Assembly (NCBI GenBank): GCA_045837725.1
Contig: JBEWZL010000127.1
Coordinates: forward strand, 124,001 to 188,000
Source of the DNA: Vermamoeba vermiformis
Lineage: Eukaryota > Tubulinea > Echinamoebida
Length of the DNA stretch: 64,000 nt
Reading direction: 5' to 3'
In this document: positions 45,969 through 61,042 of the stretch, in pieces
How the letters are laid out: each line of letters opens with the position of its first letter
Numbering within the stretch: the stretch's first letter is position 1
Made by a program: the position numbers and the translations under genes
The notes under the pieces: model-generated
What the model was told of the DNA's origin: nothing
What the model saw: only the letters and a program-made list of their open reading frames with translations
The model's database searches: none

Positions 45969-48900
45969 TTACAATTTCTCGTGTCGTAAACCGAGATCAT
46001 GCACCAGGTGCAGGTACCACTTGATGCAAGTTTCTTTTCGCGTGTAATCAAAGTTATTCGAAATTATCTTGAATAATAACTTGCATAATAAAAGTTGGAA
46101 TTTTTTCGGCGACGAGTGGATAATTTCTTCGATGAGTCGCAGCAAGAAATTCAAAAAGTATAAGTTGACGATGGTGACCATTTGGAACAATATGATAGTG
46201 ATGTACGTCGCTGATTTGGTCAATTGAATCGATTTGATCTTCTCGGCAATGCTCTTGAGCCAATGAGCAATCAGCGGGCTCGTGGGAGGAAATTTCGTTA
46301 CAACGGTTGTAGTGTTTTCTGCCAACGATTCCACACTTGTTAACTCAGGATAGTGCTGTGGTAATAATAATAAGGTCAATAATCTCAAAGCTACTGCAGC
46401 GAATTGTATTTTTTTGGGGATCTAGATCCGTCTTTCCGGCGCAACGAGGAACGGTTGGTTTCCGATATATTCGTAAACTAGTATATTATACTTACGTGCA
46501 GTGACAGCTTCAAGTAATAAGGCGCTATTTCCTCGCGAAGAGATAGATTGGGATTGGCAAAAATTCGTCTAAAGACACCGTGGGACTTTCGGTTGATATT
46601 TTTGTTGGAATGCTCGATGAAACTGCATAAACGACAACAATTAGCGTTACATGCTGTCTATACGTATATACTTGATATGCTTACATGAACAACAGAGGCA
46701 GGATCGTATGGCGCAATTGGTTCGGCTGATTGAGTGCACCAGGTCGGTTGATTAGACTCAAATTGAGCGACTGTTGCTCGCCAATTGGACCAGCAGGATT
46801 GTAGCCACTGCTGTCTTCTTCATTAATATTAGCCTGATTTGGATGTTGTGCAGCGAGCTTTTGCTTGACATCATCTTCATCTTGGTGCAACTCATCTTGC
46901 GTGACTTCAACTGGCGAGTTCTCGATGAAATATCGATTGACAAATGTTTCTTGCTCCAACAGGATGTCAAAAATGTTCAAAAAGTGCGAGAACTTCGAGA
47001 TTGTCATTTTGTCCTTCGGCGCAATACTATCCTTCGTGAACTTATCTTTGTCTAATAATAACATTAATAAAATACACGTTTAACGCCATCTATATATGAT
47101 CTTACCGTTGATTAAAGGAATGAAGCTAATGAGTCGTGGCAAGAAGTTGACTGGATCTTGATTCGACACAAACACCACGAGGTCCAACAACAGTTCACGT
47201 TGCAAATTAAGTCCTTTGAAGCTGCAGAACTCAATGTAACCCAAGAAATCTAAGGCCAGATATGTTTGTTCGACTACAAAAGTTGTTAATTATCGAGAAG
47301 CTAATTGGTTGATACAACGGGTCCTTACTATTAAGTCGTTCTTCGATGATCTTCAAGCAGACAATGTACGACAAAAAGATCGTCGTAAAGATTGGTTTCA
47401 TAACTACAACCCGTGTGTTAAAAAATCGATTCTATCATAAAGTACAAGTAGCAGTACGTACTTTTGCCGGCGCCGTTTAGACCCATCGGTGTATTGGACT
47501 TATTTTGCGCGATGCTGTTGCCAAGATATCTCCTCCAAAGCTCGTGAATGTGTCGTGCAAACGAAGCCAGTCTGATACGAGAATGACATTAGAATTAGTT
47601 TATCCTTGAAAAGTTTGACACGTGTCACATACCTCAACACGATTTGATTGCACAAGTATGGGTTTTCAATCTGCAAAAATAACTCCGCAACAGCGTGCGT
47701 GAAATAATTCGACAATTTGAACAACGGACTTCCAGACCGACGATCCACCTATAAGAATTATCACATAAGTTCGTGTCACTAAGAAATTATTAGTCAGTAT
47801 TTACGTGTTGAACTAGCTCCGTTGTACTGCCGCTGCTAATGAGAATCTGTTCAAAATCGAGTACGTCTTCTAGTAACACATCCAAGATGATTTGAATGAT
47901 GGTCTCATCGCTAATGTTCGGGAACTTCTTTTCGATTAACACGCACAACACTGCGAGACCTTGACGCCAGTGTCGCCAAACATCGGGAGATTTCATCTTG
48001 TAAGCTAAATCAAAGTGTTAATCACGGAAAGTAATATTAAATATATTATTATTAGATATTTAATATTTGATAATGAATGTACGTACCATTAAGCTCGAAA
48101 ATGCCCGAAGTGACCAGATCGTCAAAAGAATTGATTACTTGTGCCGGTTCTGATTCTTCTCGCGACAGCATTCCTTTCCTAATATAGCCATAAGTATGAT
48201 TATATAACTACCTCTCATATTTTCTTCGCTCAATACTTACATTACTCCTGCTGCTGCAAATAGACACATAAACTTTGCGACTGTTCGAATGGAGTTAGTG
48301 ACACGTGTCAAACGATAATATTGACAGAATAAGAACGTACCGGGATTCTCCGTCTTGCCAAATGAATGTTGACAAACGTTCATGAGCTGAATCAACCAAT
48401 CAGTTTCGTCTTCAATATCCACCACTGGATGTTGCAGTGCCATTTCCAAATTTGGATTTTCTGGTGGCAAAACTTTCTCGTTGGCGTTGTTATTCATCAC
48501 GACAGCAGTCTTCGCGTTGTCAGATTTATTCTCCGCGTCTTTCTTTTCCTTCTTTTTCTTGTTCTTGTACAGATATTTTCTGTACTTTCTCTTGCGCAGC
48601 GGCAAAGACTCGTACCTCGCCATGCGCGTACGATACACGTGCCGAAATATTTTGTTCAATTGCAGCGCTACTGTCAAGTTGAATAAATTGTCGTAAGGAT
48701 TGACGGGCAGTGGTTTGTTTTTGTTCAATGTTTGTGCCATGCGATTGTAGTCCACAGCTTGTTGTGATTTTTCACTGCCTTGACCCATTTGCGCATTCAT
48801 CGAAGAAATTTCCTAATATATACATTAGAACGTACCATATTAAACTCCAAATGCTATAATTTAATTTAATTTACCTGTAATACGGCTGTTTCGCTCGAAT

Positions 48901-51176
48901 TGCTCGTGGCTGAGCGTTTTATTTGTGACTTCTGCTGATTGGCTGGTACGCGAGGAACATTAATCGGTTTTCTTTCCGGCTTTTGCGGGGGCGGTGGCAC
49001 TTCTATTTTTGGCGGATTCTTGATTGGATCTTCAATGTAAGTCCACAAATTCAGCAACAATTGTGCGGTCTCGAGTAACTGTCCTTCCGTAATATTCGTC
49101 ATCAAATGACCCACGCCGTTAAGTAACGATGATAAGTACGGGCTCGTGCTGCAAAAAATCATTAATAAATGCACCACTCTCGCATGAAATAATAAATTAA
49201 TTAAACTTACACGAATTCTTTTGGTTGATCGCGCAAATAAGAAATGATAATATCGTACGCGCCTTTAGCGTCTAGTGTTGGCAACACACCAACAGCAGCG
49301 CCTAAAAATACGACGCAAAGCGGAAAAATTCTGTCCGAGGTCTTGATGCCCGTCATCATCTTCTTCACGAGTTCAATACTGTCTAATATTCTATTGACAT
49401 CCGGCAACTTATCATCGTCCATTAACGGCGGCACTATCCAACACTGTTAATATTTCCTAATATGGAAGTGAAAATATTCTTCACTTACAGTTTGGCGTTG
49501 AGAAGCTAACGGCAGGCTCGACAATTGGTTTTTTGAAATGATCGATCAAACAGAACTTCGTTAACAATCGCAAACAGTGTTCGGGAATCTCCTGCAGCGT
49601 GATTTGTTTGTCAAGGTACGCGGCCATGATCGAATTTATCAGCGCTAAATTCTTGTCTGAAAATATTGCTGCATCTAACTCTTGCAATCTCTCGCTCAAA
49701 AACCGGAGATTAAATAACACCTAATAATAAATTATGTTAATAATGGTAATAAATAAATATGGTATACAGAATACGCTATAATTAGTAACAAAAATAGAAA
49801 GTCTGAAGTACTTACAATTTTTTCACTCTTGCCAAAATATTCTCTAATTCGTGTAAAACAATCTTCTTGCAAGAAATAATCTCGTTTTTTCTCTGAAAAT
49901 TATTATTTGTTAGCATGAATTATGCGTCAATACAAAAAGTCCGTACCAAAAGCAGGTTTCTGATTATCAACATCATTCGGGTTCGATGTCTCGTCTGCAT
50001 TAGCATATAATTCATTTTTTAAGATCGCTTCAGCCTTCTTTTGCATATTAATGAACTCTAGCGTGCCTGTCTCGAATAACTCGTTGTAGTGCAAACTCGC
50101 CTTGTGAACATAACTACAAGATTCATAAAATTAATTAATATGATATTACTATAATAGCCAATGTGGCCTATTATACGTACATATTGTTTTCATCGTCGAA
50201 ATAATTGTTGTAGAATCGAATTCTTCGCTCCACAAGGCCATTGATAAAATTATCAAATTTTAGTTTTGTCTTGAAGAACGGCAAATCGATTTTCTAACGT
50301 AATATTAGCACCATATATATGACAGTATTAATGTACGTACTCGTTGTTTGAGTTTAAATAATATAGAATACAGACGCAGGGACTCTTCGGGTGTGGACTT
50401 GATAAGTTTGACGTATAATAGCATGAGTAAGAATGGAATGAACGGGCCTTTGTGCACTGCTGGCAAATGCCTAGAAAAAATTGCGTTAATTAATTTAGCA
50501 GCAAATTTAATATGGAGATCCAAGATCCGGCAAAATATTTATCCGTTTTGGCTTATGTAAATTACAACTAATTATTATGGATATTTTCCACTTACTCTTT
50601 TTCTACTATTTTACTATAATCTTGGTACTCTAATGCCGCAAATATCGTGTCAAAATTAAATTCACCACGAAGGGATCCAATCATTTTGAACACGTCAAAC
50701 ACCGTTGCAGGGTTGAATAAATTTTGTACAAAAATTAAATTCGACGAAGAGAAGCCATTAACTTGCTCTTTACGCTTAGCACGCTGATCTGTATTAAACA
50801 AAAAAATTAAAATTATTATTACCAGTTAAATTGGCAATTATATTGGATGTGGCTTTAACAAATGATATGTTATATTATTGAGATATTTACATAATTTAAA
50901 ATTATGCTGTAAGCGAATTTTTACTGGCTTTTGAAATAAACCATAAACTGATTACTTACGAGACGAAGACGTTGGTTCTAAATGCCCAATTGTAGAAGCG
51001 ATGCGCGGTAAATATTTTAATCGGCCATTGATTATATAAGACATAAACATCCGACACCAATACTCGATGTCGTTTGCCTGGCTCTTTTTAGGCTCTTTTG
51101 GAGCAGGCACATGCTTCTTCACCGTATGTTCCTTCCTTTTAATGAGCAATTCATCCTGTTGTGCTAGCTTGGACAT
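45969..51176 (-). CDS. very large alpha-helical protein, unknown function
   Basis: About 17 exons on the minus strand, starting MSKLAQQDELLIKRKEHTVK at 51176 and ending KWYLHLVHDLGLRHEKL at 45969; roughly 1,250 aa. Almost the whole chain looks like helical solenoid: FIPFLLMLLYVKLIKS, LRFLSERLQELDAAIF, MMTGIKTSDRIFPLCVV, PLIAHWLKSIAEKIKSI. Two interruptions are a proline/lysine patch (PPKIEVPPPPQKPERKP) and a very basic segment (RKRKYRKYLYKNKKKKEKK). An acidic-to-Asn-rich loop lies near 46800-46900. No catalytic motif, signal peptide or clear membrane span was seen. I do not recognise the family; a scaffold of the HEAT/ARM type is the likeliest reading. Two introns contain TGACACGTGTCA. Confidence 0.6.
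47616..47627. promoter_or_regulatory. intronic palindrome TGACACGTGTCA, copy 2
   Basis: Perfect copy in an intron of the large helical gene. On the gene strand it begins only a few nt after the GTATG donor. Confidence 0.6.
48299..48310. promoter_or_regulatory. intronic palindrome TGACACGTGTCA, copy 3
   Basis: Perfect copy in a second intron of the large helical gene, about 20 nt before the acceptor on the gene strand, with the flank TTTGACACG shared with other copies. Confidence 0.6.
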
Positions 51177-51454
51177 TGTTTAAAGAGCTTTGAAACCGGA
51201 TCGTCGGGAACAACAAAAATTCCACAGCGAAATTAATTTGCAATATTAGAATGATATAACCAAAAAATCTGCTCCTCAAAGAGTCTTCTACGATAATAAA
51301 TTGTATAGCAAGTATTAACGCATCAAGTTAGCGAGATCAGGCCCTTCATTGATCTCAATCTGACTTTGAAAATGCCAGCCACGAGTGTTATTAAAACAAT
51401 TTATTTATACACGGCACCAGAGCACGTGTATGAGTGTACATTAACAGTAGATGT

Positions 51455-53969
<2,515 letters not shown>

Positions 53970-55735
53970 ATGGAGAACAACACGAAGCCAAAAAAATCAT
54001 TTTTTAAAGACAAGTTGTTCCTTGTTACTGGTGGCACTGGATTTTTGGGCCACCATCTTATTCCACTGGTATGATTGAAAGATCTAGATCCGATGGATTT
54101 TTATCAACATCTTACCATCGATATATTTTAATAATTACAAATTTTTGCGCGAATTTAATTTTATCGCTTTGTAATCGTTTTCCATATTTTTTGAATTAGA
54201 TCGGTTCAATATACAACGAACTATACAACCGCTTTTGACTTCCATGAATCATTGTTATTAACATTATTAATATTATTATAGCTTCTAAAAGATGGCGCAC
54301 GAGTGCGAGTTATTGCTCGTAGTGCTGACACAACTGGCGAGTTAGCTCAAGAAGGCGTTGAATTTGTTGCGGGATCTATCGCTGATAAACGTTCTATTTA
54401 CAAGGTACCTTAAATATATAGCATTATTTTCTATAAATATATATTTATTTCTATTTTATAAATTCGAAAAAAAGAAAACCGTCTGATCCAGGGCTAATTA
54501 AACTTTCGACTAAGCAGCTTTGATTATTTCTGCAATTTATTAAATTAATCTAATTATTATATATGTATATGCCAGGCATGTAAGGGAGTCGATGGCATCT
54601 TTCATTTGGCTGGTTCAGTCATTCACAGCAGATATTTTGAAAAAGAAGTTATCGAGACTAACGTAGTTGGCACGATGAATGTTATGGAGGCAGCAGCTAG
54701 TCTCAAGTAAGACCTATTAAAATTGAATATAGCCGACACCTTCATACTAATGAGTAATATTATTAAGGTTACGAGTTGTTTACGCATCCACGTCAGGTGT
54801 CGTTGGATGTCAACCTTACACGACCCCTTGGATCATTGCCACAGACGATCTAACGAAGAGCCCTTATTGCATTGATATTGTGAAGGGCTGGCCTTATTAT
54901 AAATCGAAGATGGGTATGCATTGCTAGCTTTTGAAAGTTACATCCGATCCAGTGACAGGTGACATCCACGAATTTCTCACACGTTTTCTTATACAGATGC
55001 GGAGATAAGAGCACTATCATATGCTAAAGAGCACCACTTTGATTTAATCGTCATGCGTCCTTCCATGATGTTAGGTCCCGGCGACATCCGTTTGAGATCC
55101 ACCTCAACGGTTTTGTCGTTCTTGCACAGAAAGCTTCCATTTACACCATGCGGAGGAGTTAGCTTTGTTGACATTCGTGACGCAGCTGAAGCATTTAAAA
55201 CAGCCATGGAGAAAGGTCCGTGTTTTCACCGTAGCAAAAAGTGCGCACGTGTCATTTGAGACAACAGCCTCACAGTTGTATAATATTTGACACGTGTCAT
55301 ACTCATTGCTCACTACGAGAGTGATGCCTAGCACAGTTTATTAACATTTCCTAATTAGGCAAGCCTTATGGCACGTACCTGTTGGCCTCCAAAAACTGCA
55401 GTCTCGATGAATGGTTCCGAATGTTAGAACATATTTCAGGAGTGCGAAGACCGATGTTAAAGTTACCCAGACAAGTCAGTATATGGGGCGCTAGACTATT
55501 AGACCTTTATCATCGCAAAATGAAAGACGAGTGGAATCCGTCGGTGGATCCGGTCAAGGCCGAGATGGCATGTCATTATTGGAACGCCGATAGTAACGCT
55601 GCTATTAGCGATTTAGGATTCAAGCCGAGATCTCCTACAGTCACTTTGAAAGACACAGTTGATTGGTTGAAAGCAAATGAAAAAAACTTGTTGCATCATC
55701 GCCCTCAAACCAAAAAATTGAACTCGAAATTGTAA
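53970..55735 (+). CDS. extended short-chain dehydrogenase (3-beta-HSD/dihydroflavonol-reductase type)
   Basis: NAD(P)-dependent oxidoreductase with a Rossmann start KLFLVTGGTGFLGHHLIP (TGxxGxxG). ARVRVIARSADTTGEL follows, then GVDGIFHLAGSVIHSR, NVVGTMNVMEAAASL and VVYASTSGVVG (active-site Ser region). The catalytic YYKSK (Tyr-x-x-x-Lys) is followed by IVMRPSMMLGPGD and FVDIRDAAEAFKTAME. The C-terminal substrate domain ends QTKKLNSKL (TAA 55733-55735). Start MENNTKPKKSFFKDK at 53970. About seven exons. The substrate cannot be told from sequence; steroid-like, sugar-nucleotide and phenolic substrates all occur in this group. Two introns contain GATCC words and one holds TGACACGTGTCA. Confidence 0.88.
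55288..55299. promoter_or_regulatory. intronic palindrome TGACACGTGTCA, copy 4
   Basis: Perfect copy in an SDR intron. A partial copy (GCACGTGTCA, 55245-55254) lies about 43 bp upstream in the same intron. Confidence 0.6.
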
Positions 55736-55756
55736 AATAAAAAACTTTTGTTTATC

Positions 55757-57865
55757 TTATAAATTGCAAGCGTGCGCCATTTTCTTGTATAAGACATAAT
55801 TATCGGCGGCTAATACAAGTATTTGGTCAAGTGCTAGTTGCAGCCTTGTCACTCGTTGAAGTTCCAGATCGATGGATCCGAGAACGATTCCTGCTCTCCA
55901 ATAGGTCATCTAAACAACATTAATAAACGGTGAAATAGAAGTCAATGAAGCATACGTACGTATATCTTGTAGTCATCAGCAACGAAAAGGATATTTCCGG
56001 TCGAGTTGAATGTGAGTGCTTTGATCTCCTTCTCAAATGACATTTTCACGGACCATGATTTGCGATCGAGATCATAAACAACGAGTCTAGAGTGTGACAC
56101 GAGAACTATCTTATCTATTGCAAGAACAAATGAGTAAATTTTGACATTTCAGATCCATGAAAAATATTTTGTTGACACGTGTCAAAGTGATGACACGTAA
56201 GTTTGACTTACTTTCTTTCGGTACCCATTGAAAATTATCAATCTTCGGTACGACTATTCTATTGTCAGTGTCGTTCAGATCCATTATAGCCGTATCCATG
56301 GATTCCATAGTGAACTGTATCCAATGTCTATTGACACCATTGACGCTTGTCACATGTTCCGTTACCAATTTTTGCACGGGGTCTTTCGTCGTAATGTTCA
56401 GGGCTGCTTGAAAGACCTTATTTTTATCGCTATTTGCATACGGTATCTCTTTGACGCTCTTTCCTGACTTCCAAACATCAATCTAAATTTAAGATTAGAA
56501 ATGCGTATCGTACGTAATAATAGTTCTTATTACCTTGTCGTCAAGGAAAAACAGTACCAAAGACGGATCTACGTGCGACGTGAATGCTCGATTGCAATGC
56601 CCATCTTTGCCTATCATTGCACACACCCTAATATTGTCTTAACATTTGCAATAATGTTATAATGATAGTTGAACTTACTCAGGGCGACATGGTGTTCGTA
56701 GATCCGTTATTTCATACTCCCATTTTGTCGTCTTATTAATGAGCTTTTGATGGTGCGCACATTTTTTGTTCAAATCAATCACGCCGTATTTTTTATCGTT
56801 GTTTTGTGCGCCTTCAAATGAATACTGAAAATCTTTTGCAGGGCTGATCCAGCTCACATATCTCGAGTTTAAGTCTTCGTAACTATAAGAACTAACTTGT
56901 GGTAATGCTGTTACACTAAATGGCAGCTTATTGATTGCATTATGCGAGGAATAATCCCATATAATCGTTCTATTAGGCTCTCGTACTAACATCCGTCCAT
57001 TTTCTTGGCAATAAAATAAGTCAAAAAATAATTATATAATAAAAATATTATTTTTTTATACCGTCTTGTGCGCCGAATAGAGCTGGAATGCGTTCATTCA
57101 GTTCAGCAAGACCTTTCACGATCTTGTACGAATCATCCTTGTTGGCTTTTTGATCGTAACAATCCATGTAGTATTTGAACCCTAGATCGTTGTCAAATGT
57201 ATATGGGCCATGATATTCGCCTGCATATCTTTCTTTGTACTGCAAAGGGCTGAATATTTTGACCGGATTCGCTTTGACTGGCGCGAGTTTTCCCGCCATC
57301 CTTCAAGTTAAAATTAGCGTTGAAAATCGACAATATAGATGACTTACTTAATGTCTACAGCTGATATAAATGCCTTGTATACAAAAAAGTGGTTCTTTTG
57401 GTTCAAAAAGCTCGCTTGACTTGAGAATTTCATATAGTAGGGCGAAGAATATTGATAGTAACAAGTCGTAATAGTTTTTTCGAAGTTCCTTTAAAAAGAA
57501 ATTAATATAATCACGATTATTTCGTCATTTAACCTTACCTCGACCATTTTTTAGCGTTGATTGAATTGATGCACTAAAATAACAATTGTTATTTATTTTA
57601 TTAATCTTCAAAAATTCTTAAAAAATAGTTTACGTACTAATTTGCGCCATTTTACTATCTGTGTGAGATTTAAACGCTTCTTATCGATGTAATCGAAATG
57701 TTGGACGAAGATCCGTTTCCAAATCTCCTTTGTGTCGAAGTAAACGTTCCAGTTCTTGCACACAAGTGATACATAAACAGTATCTTCCAACGAGAAATAC
57801 GAGAATATCTCAGTTGTGACTTCTGGTGGAAGTAAATCGTCAAAAAAGTTCCAAGGTATTTCCAT
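55757..57865 (-). CDS. F-box protein with propeller-like repeats, gene 1
   Basis: Starts MEIPWNFFDDLLPPEVTTEI at 57865. The F-box runs through FSYFSLEDTVYVSLVCKNWN and YFDTKEIWKRIFVQHFDYI. About nine further exons encode short beta-rich units resembling degenerate WD/Kelch blades: NRTIIWDYSSHNAINKL, DFQYSFEGAQNNDKKYGVID, KIVLVSHSRLVVYDLDRKSW, IKALTFNSTGNILFVADDYK. It ends YKKMAHACNL (TAA 55757-55759), 21 bp from the convergent SDR stop. The expected role is substrate adaptor in an SCF ubiquitin ligase; the target is unknown. An intron near 56120-56210 carries a full and a partial TGACACGTGTCA copy. Confidence 0.75.
56173..56184. promoter_or_regulatory. intronic palindrome TGACACGTGTCA, copy 5
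   Basis: Perfect copy in an intron of the first F-box/propeller gene. A partial repeat TGACACGT lies at 56190-56197, 17 bp after the start of the full copy. Confidence 0.6.
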
Positions 57866-57895
57866 CAAAACACGTTTATATCAAAACACGTTTAT
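57864..57895 (-). repeat. 16-bp perfect tandem duplication at an F-box start codon
   Basis: ATCAAAACACGTTTAT occurs twice without a gap. On the minus strand the unit nearer the gene supplies the initiator ATG of the F-box gene, so the duplication lies across the start of translation and the 5' leader. Confidence 0.7.
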
Positions 57896-58211
57896 GAGGG
57901 CTGGTTGATTCGATTCCAGCAGTAAACAAATAACTTCAAAAACATGTTCGAAATTGAACATTTGGGGACTCTGTGTGATTCAAAAATCTCAAATTATTCT
58001 GCAAGAGCATCCACGTTGTTTCACCATAATTGATCTCACTGGTTGATCGCTGGTTGATTCGGGTAAGCAATTATTTTTTACTTTAGTTAACTCGTACCTT
58101 AGTCCAACACTACGACGAACAAAGAAACAACTACGTTCCTTCCTCTGACGGCGTTTATGACAGCAATTCAATCCAACTAGATCCACTTTATTCCTTCGTA
58201 TACACCATTAT
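57896..58211. other. intergenic, nothing recognised
   Basis: Spacer between two minus-strand F-box genes, apart from the tandem duplication at its left edge. A short basic frame reading GLNCCHKRRQRKERSC is not supported by splice sites. Confidence 0.45.
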
Positions 58212-60743
58212 TTATGTAAGTCTTAATTTGTTCTTGAAGAATTTCCAATAATCGAGTGGTGCACCTCGTTGCCACGCTCCAGCGATTTTTGTTTCGTAAA
58301 TGACCCAAGCTGTCCCAAGTGCTACTGGACTCATCGAGCGCGGATCTATTAATCTGTTTTGAGTGGAATTGAAGTGTACTAACTGAAATATGGCTGTTTT
58401 GTGGTACTCTGGCTTCTCGATCCATTTCTTCGCAGTTTCCACGAACTGATTGGCCGGCAGTTCTGAATGCTCATAATCCTTATACGAATATATTATGCAA
58501 TATCTGTCAGTGTGCGTTAGAAATGAATTTAAATATGGCTTTGATATTTTTTTACCTCTGATTTTGGTCTTCGAACACGATCTGCGATAAAATTGACATC
58601 GTTTGACTTTTTTCTGCGATTGTCTTATTCAAATCTCCATGTTCCATATCCAGAATCTAAGAAGAAGAGTAATTAATAAAAGTTACTATTGTCCGAACTT
58701 TGTTTTCGTACCTCGTTTTTGCCTGTTGTCTCGATCTGCAAGACTTGAATGGGCGCCTCGAGGTCTTCATCTCTGAAGCTCAAAATATGTGCGTATGAAG
58801 TGCCCAAGCAGGCATAAGTACCGTTTGATAGCTATCAGAAAATAATGAATTAGAAATCCGATTCAATTTAAATTTCACCAAATAAGGAAGTGGTTACGTT
58901 TTCCGGTAATTCAAAGGCGCTAAATACGCTGCAGTATGTTATTATTGCTTACTTGAGATATTTCGGGAGTATTCCAGCCAGGCATTGTTATGTGCCCTAA
59001 AATTTGGCACTCGGGTTTGGACGAAGAAACGTCAACTAGCAATAATCTTGTTCCATTAAGATGGAGCCAAAGCAATCCATCGAATACTTTCATGCCAGTT
59101 ACCGCCTAAAAATTGTAACGGTTGAGTTTTCGAAAGTTAGATCATGCGAATTTGTCTCGACTTACAAGCATATTTTCGCTAATTTTATACTCCGTTCGCT
59201 CTTTAGTTAGAATATCGTATTTAATAAGGCCTCTATGCGTTGCTGCCCATAACTAAACAATGGATGCGGTTAATTATTGAATGCGCTGGGATTAGGCCGA
59301 AAGAATGTTTTGTACTAACCTTGGTTCCAGCAATTGTTGCGTATGAGGCTTGTTCTTCGAGTAATACTTCCTTTCCTTGAAGCACATCCACAACACGAAC
59401 ACTGCCTCCTTGCTAAAAATAGGTTAGCCAGATCCGCTGTTAAAATATACTTATGGTGTTCTTACGACAGAGCGCATGACCAACTTATCTCCATGAAATT
59501 TCAAAATTATAATGTTAGTCCTGTCATCGTACTTTTTCTCGAATATTTTTGAGCCAGTACGCAGATCGAAGACGTGAATGATTTTCTCTCTAAAAACAAT
59601 AGCAAACATCAATATAATTTAACCAGATAAATGAATTTAAATACTGACTCCCCAGCCCAGTTGCACAGCGCAATAAGTGAGCTGTTTGGATCTTCATTTC
59701 GAGTGACCGAAACCACTATTCTAAGTGTTATTGATGTTTGATTTATCATCAAAAGACATTAAACACTTACTTCCATAATTAAGGGTTGATATCGAAATCT
59801 GTTTATCAAGCTCTACATCTGAGGCGTACGGATCGAACGTCGTGTAAGGCGTTACATGTTCACCGGAAAATTCTAGATCATTCTAATAATTGTTCGTTAT
59901 ATTAGCTGCAGCATACTTGCAAATGAAGACTTACTGTCTGAATAATAAACTCGTTGAAAAGTTCTAGTTTTGCGAGCGAATACTTCTGGATTCGACCTAA
60001 TTAATTGACAATTCTCATCCAATAATTAATAGCATTACATTGACTATTGTGCGCGTTTCAGCGTCCCATAATTCAGTGCCAAGGTGAGTCGTGTTTTGGT
60101 ATGAATACCTTTTTTTCATTGTTAGATCGGGTTTTTCGTGACTTAATACTCTTGTCTTACCCTTGCATTTCAACCATATCCCATGTAATTAAGCAGTACT
60201 TGTCATTGGATGTCTTATTGCGCAATGTTATAGTTGTATATTGCTTAGATGTTGCACACCGAGTGCCCAAAGTGTATTGCACGCAGCTGTTTCAAAAAAA
60301 ATTAAAGACCACAAATCAAGCAAAAGAAACAATTCAAATTCTGATGCTGCTCGATAATTACCGGTTTTTAATGATATTTCTCTTTGTTTCTAAGTGCTTT
60401 TTTGCAAACTGACGCCAACGAACATCTTTTTGAGAGGAAGAAAAATGGTGCGGGAGTGAATTAAAAATTGCTTCCTGTTGGGCGATGAATAAATATTAGA
60501 TTTAATTATTGGTAATAAAATATTAAACAAAAATAATCTGAATAAATTTTATTTCACCCTGATCGAACGCACAAAATCGAAAATAAAGAAAGATAATTGA
60601 ATAGAACGTACCTTCCAAACACTATCATAATTTGCGAAAGTGTTCCACGTTGAATTGACGCAAACAACACTTGTCAGATCGGTGCAGCTCAGCAACGAGA
60701 ATATAGACGTTAAAAGTTCTGTTGGTAGCGTTGCCCAATCCAT
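58212..60743 (-). CDS. F-box protein with propeller-like repeats, gene 2
   Basis: Starts MDWATLPTELLTSIFSLLSC at 60743. The F-box continues TDLTSVVCVNSTWNTFANYD. Roughly a dozen small exons follow with beta-rich repeats: YCLITWDMVEMQG, LGTELWDAETRTI, LWAATHRGLIKYDIL, VFDGLLWLHLNGTRLLLVDV, YACLGTSYAHILSFRDEDLE. The C-terminus is helical (FVETAKKWIEKPEYHKTAIF ... FFKNKLRL; TAA 58212-58214). The layout parallels the gene at 55757-57865, but sequence identity is low, so an old tandem pair or independent members of a large family are both possible. The role is inferred as an SCF adaptor. Exons between 60050 and 60420 are less certain. Confidence 0.7.
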
Positions 60744-61042
60744 TTGAATTCAAAGTAACGTGACGTATGGTCTTGCACTCAACTCGTTTGAACGTAAAAG
60801 GCCAGAAAAAATGGACAAAAGTTTTCTCAACTTTCAAAAGGCCATTCAAAAATAGAACAGGCACAAGGATAGGATAGTATTATATGCTCAAGGGAGTATT
60901 GTATACCACGAATAGGCAACTGTTAAATGAGCACTTACATCGTTTGTAAAAAAGAAATTGCGATTTTCAAGTTTTAATTTCTTGCTGTAAAATACATAGA
61001 ATTCAAAATTGTTTCTAATTGCTTACAAGAGCAATATTAGAG
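60744..61042. other. intergenic, nothing recognised
   Basis: Spacer between the second F-box/propeller gene and the end of the cysteine-rich gene. Open frames are short and lack splice logic. Confidence 0.45.
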
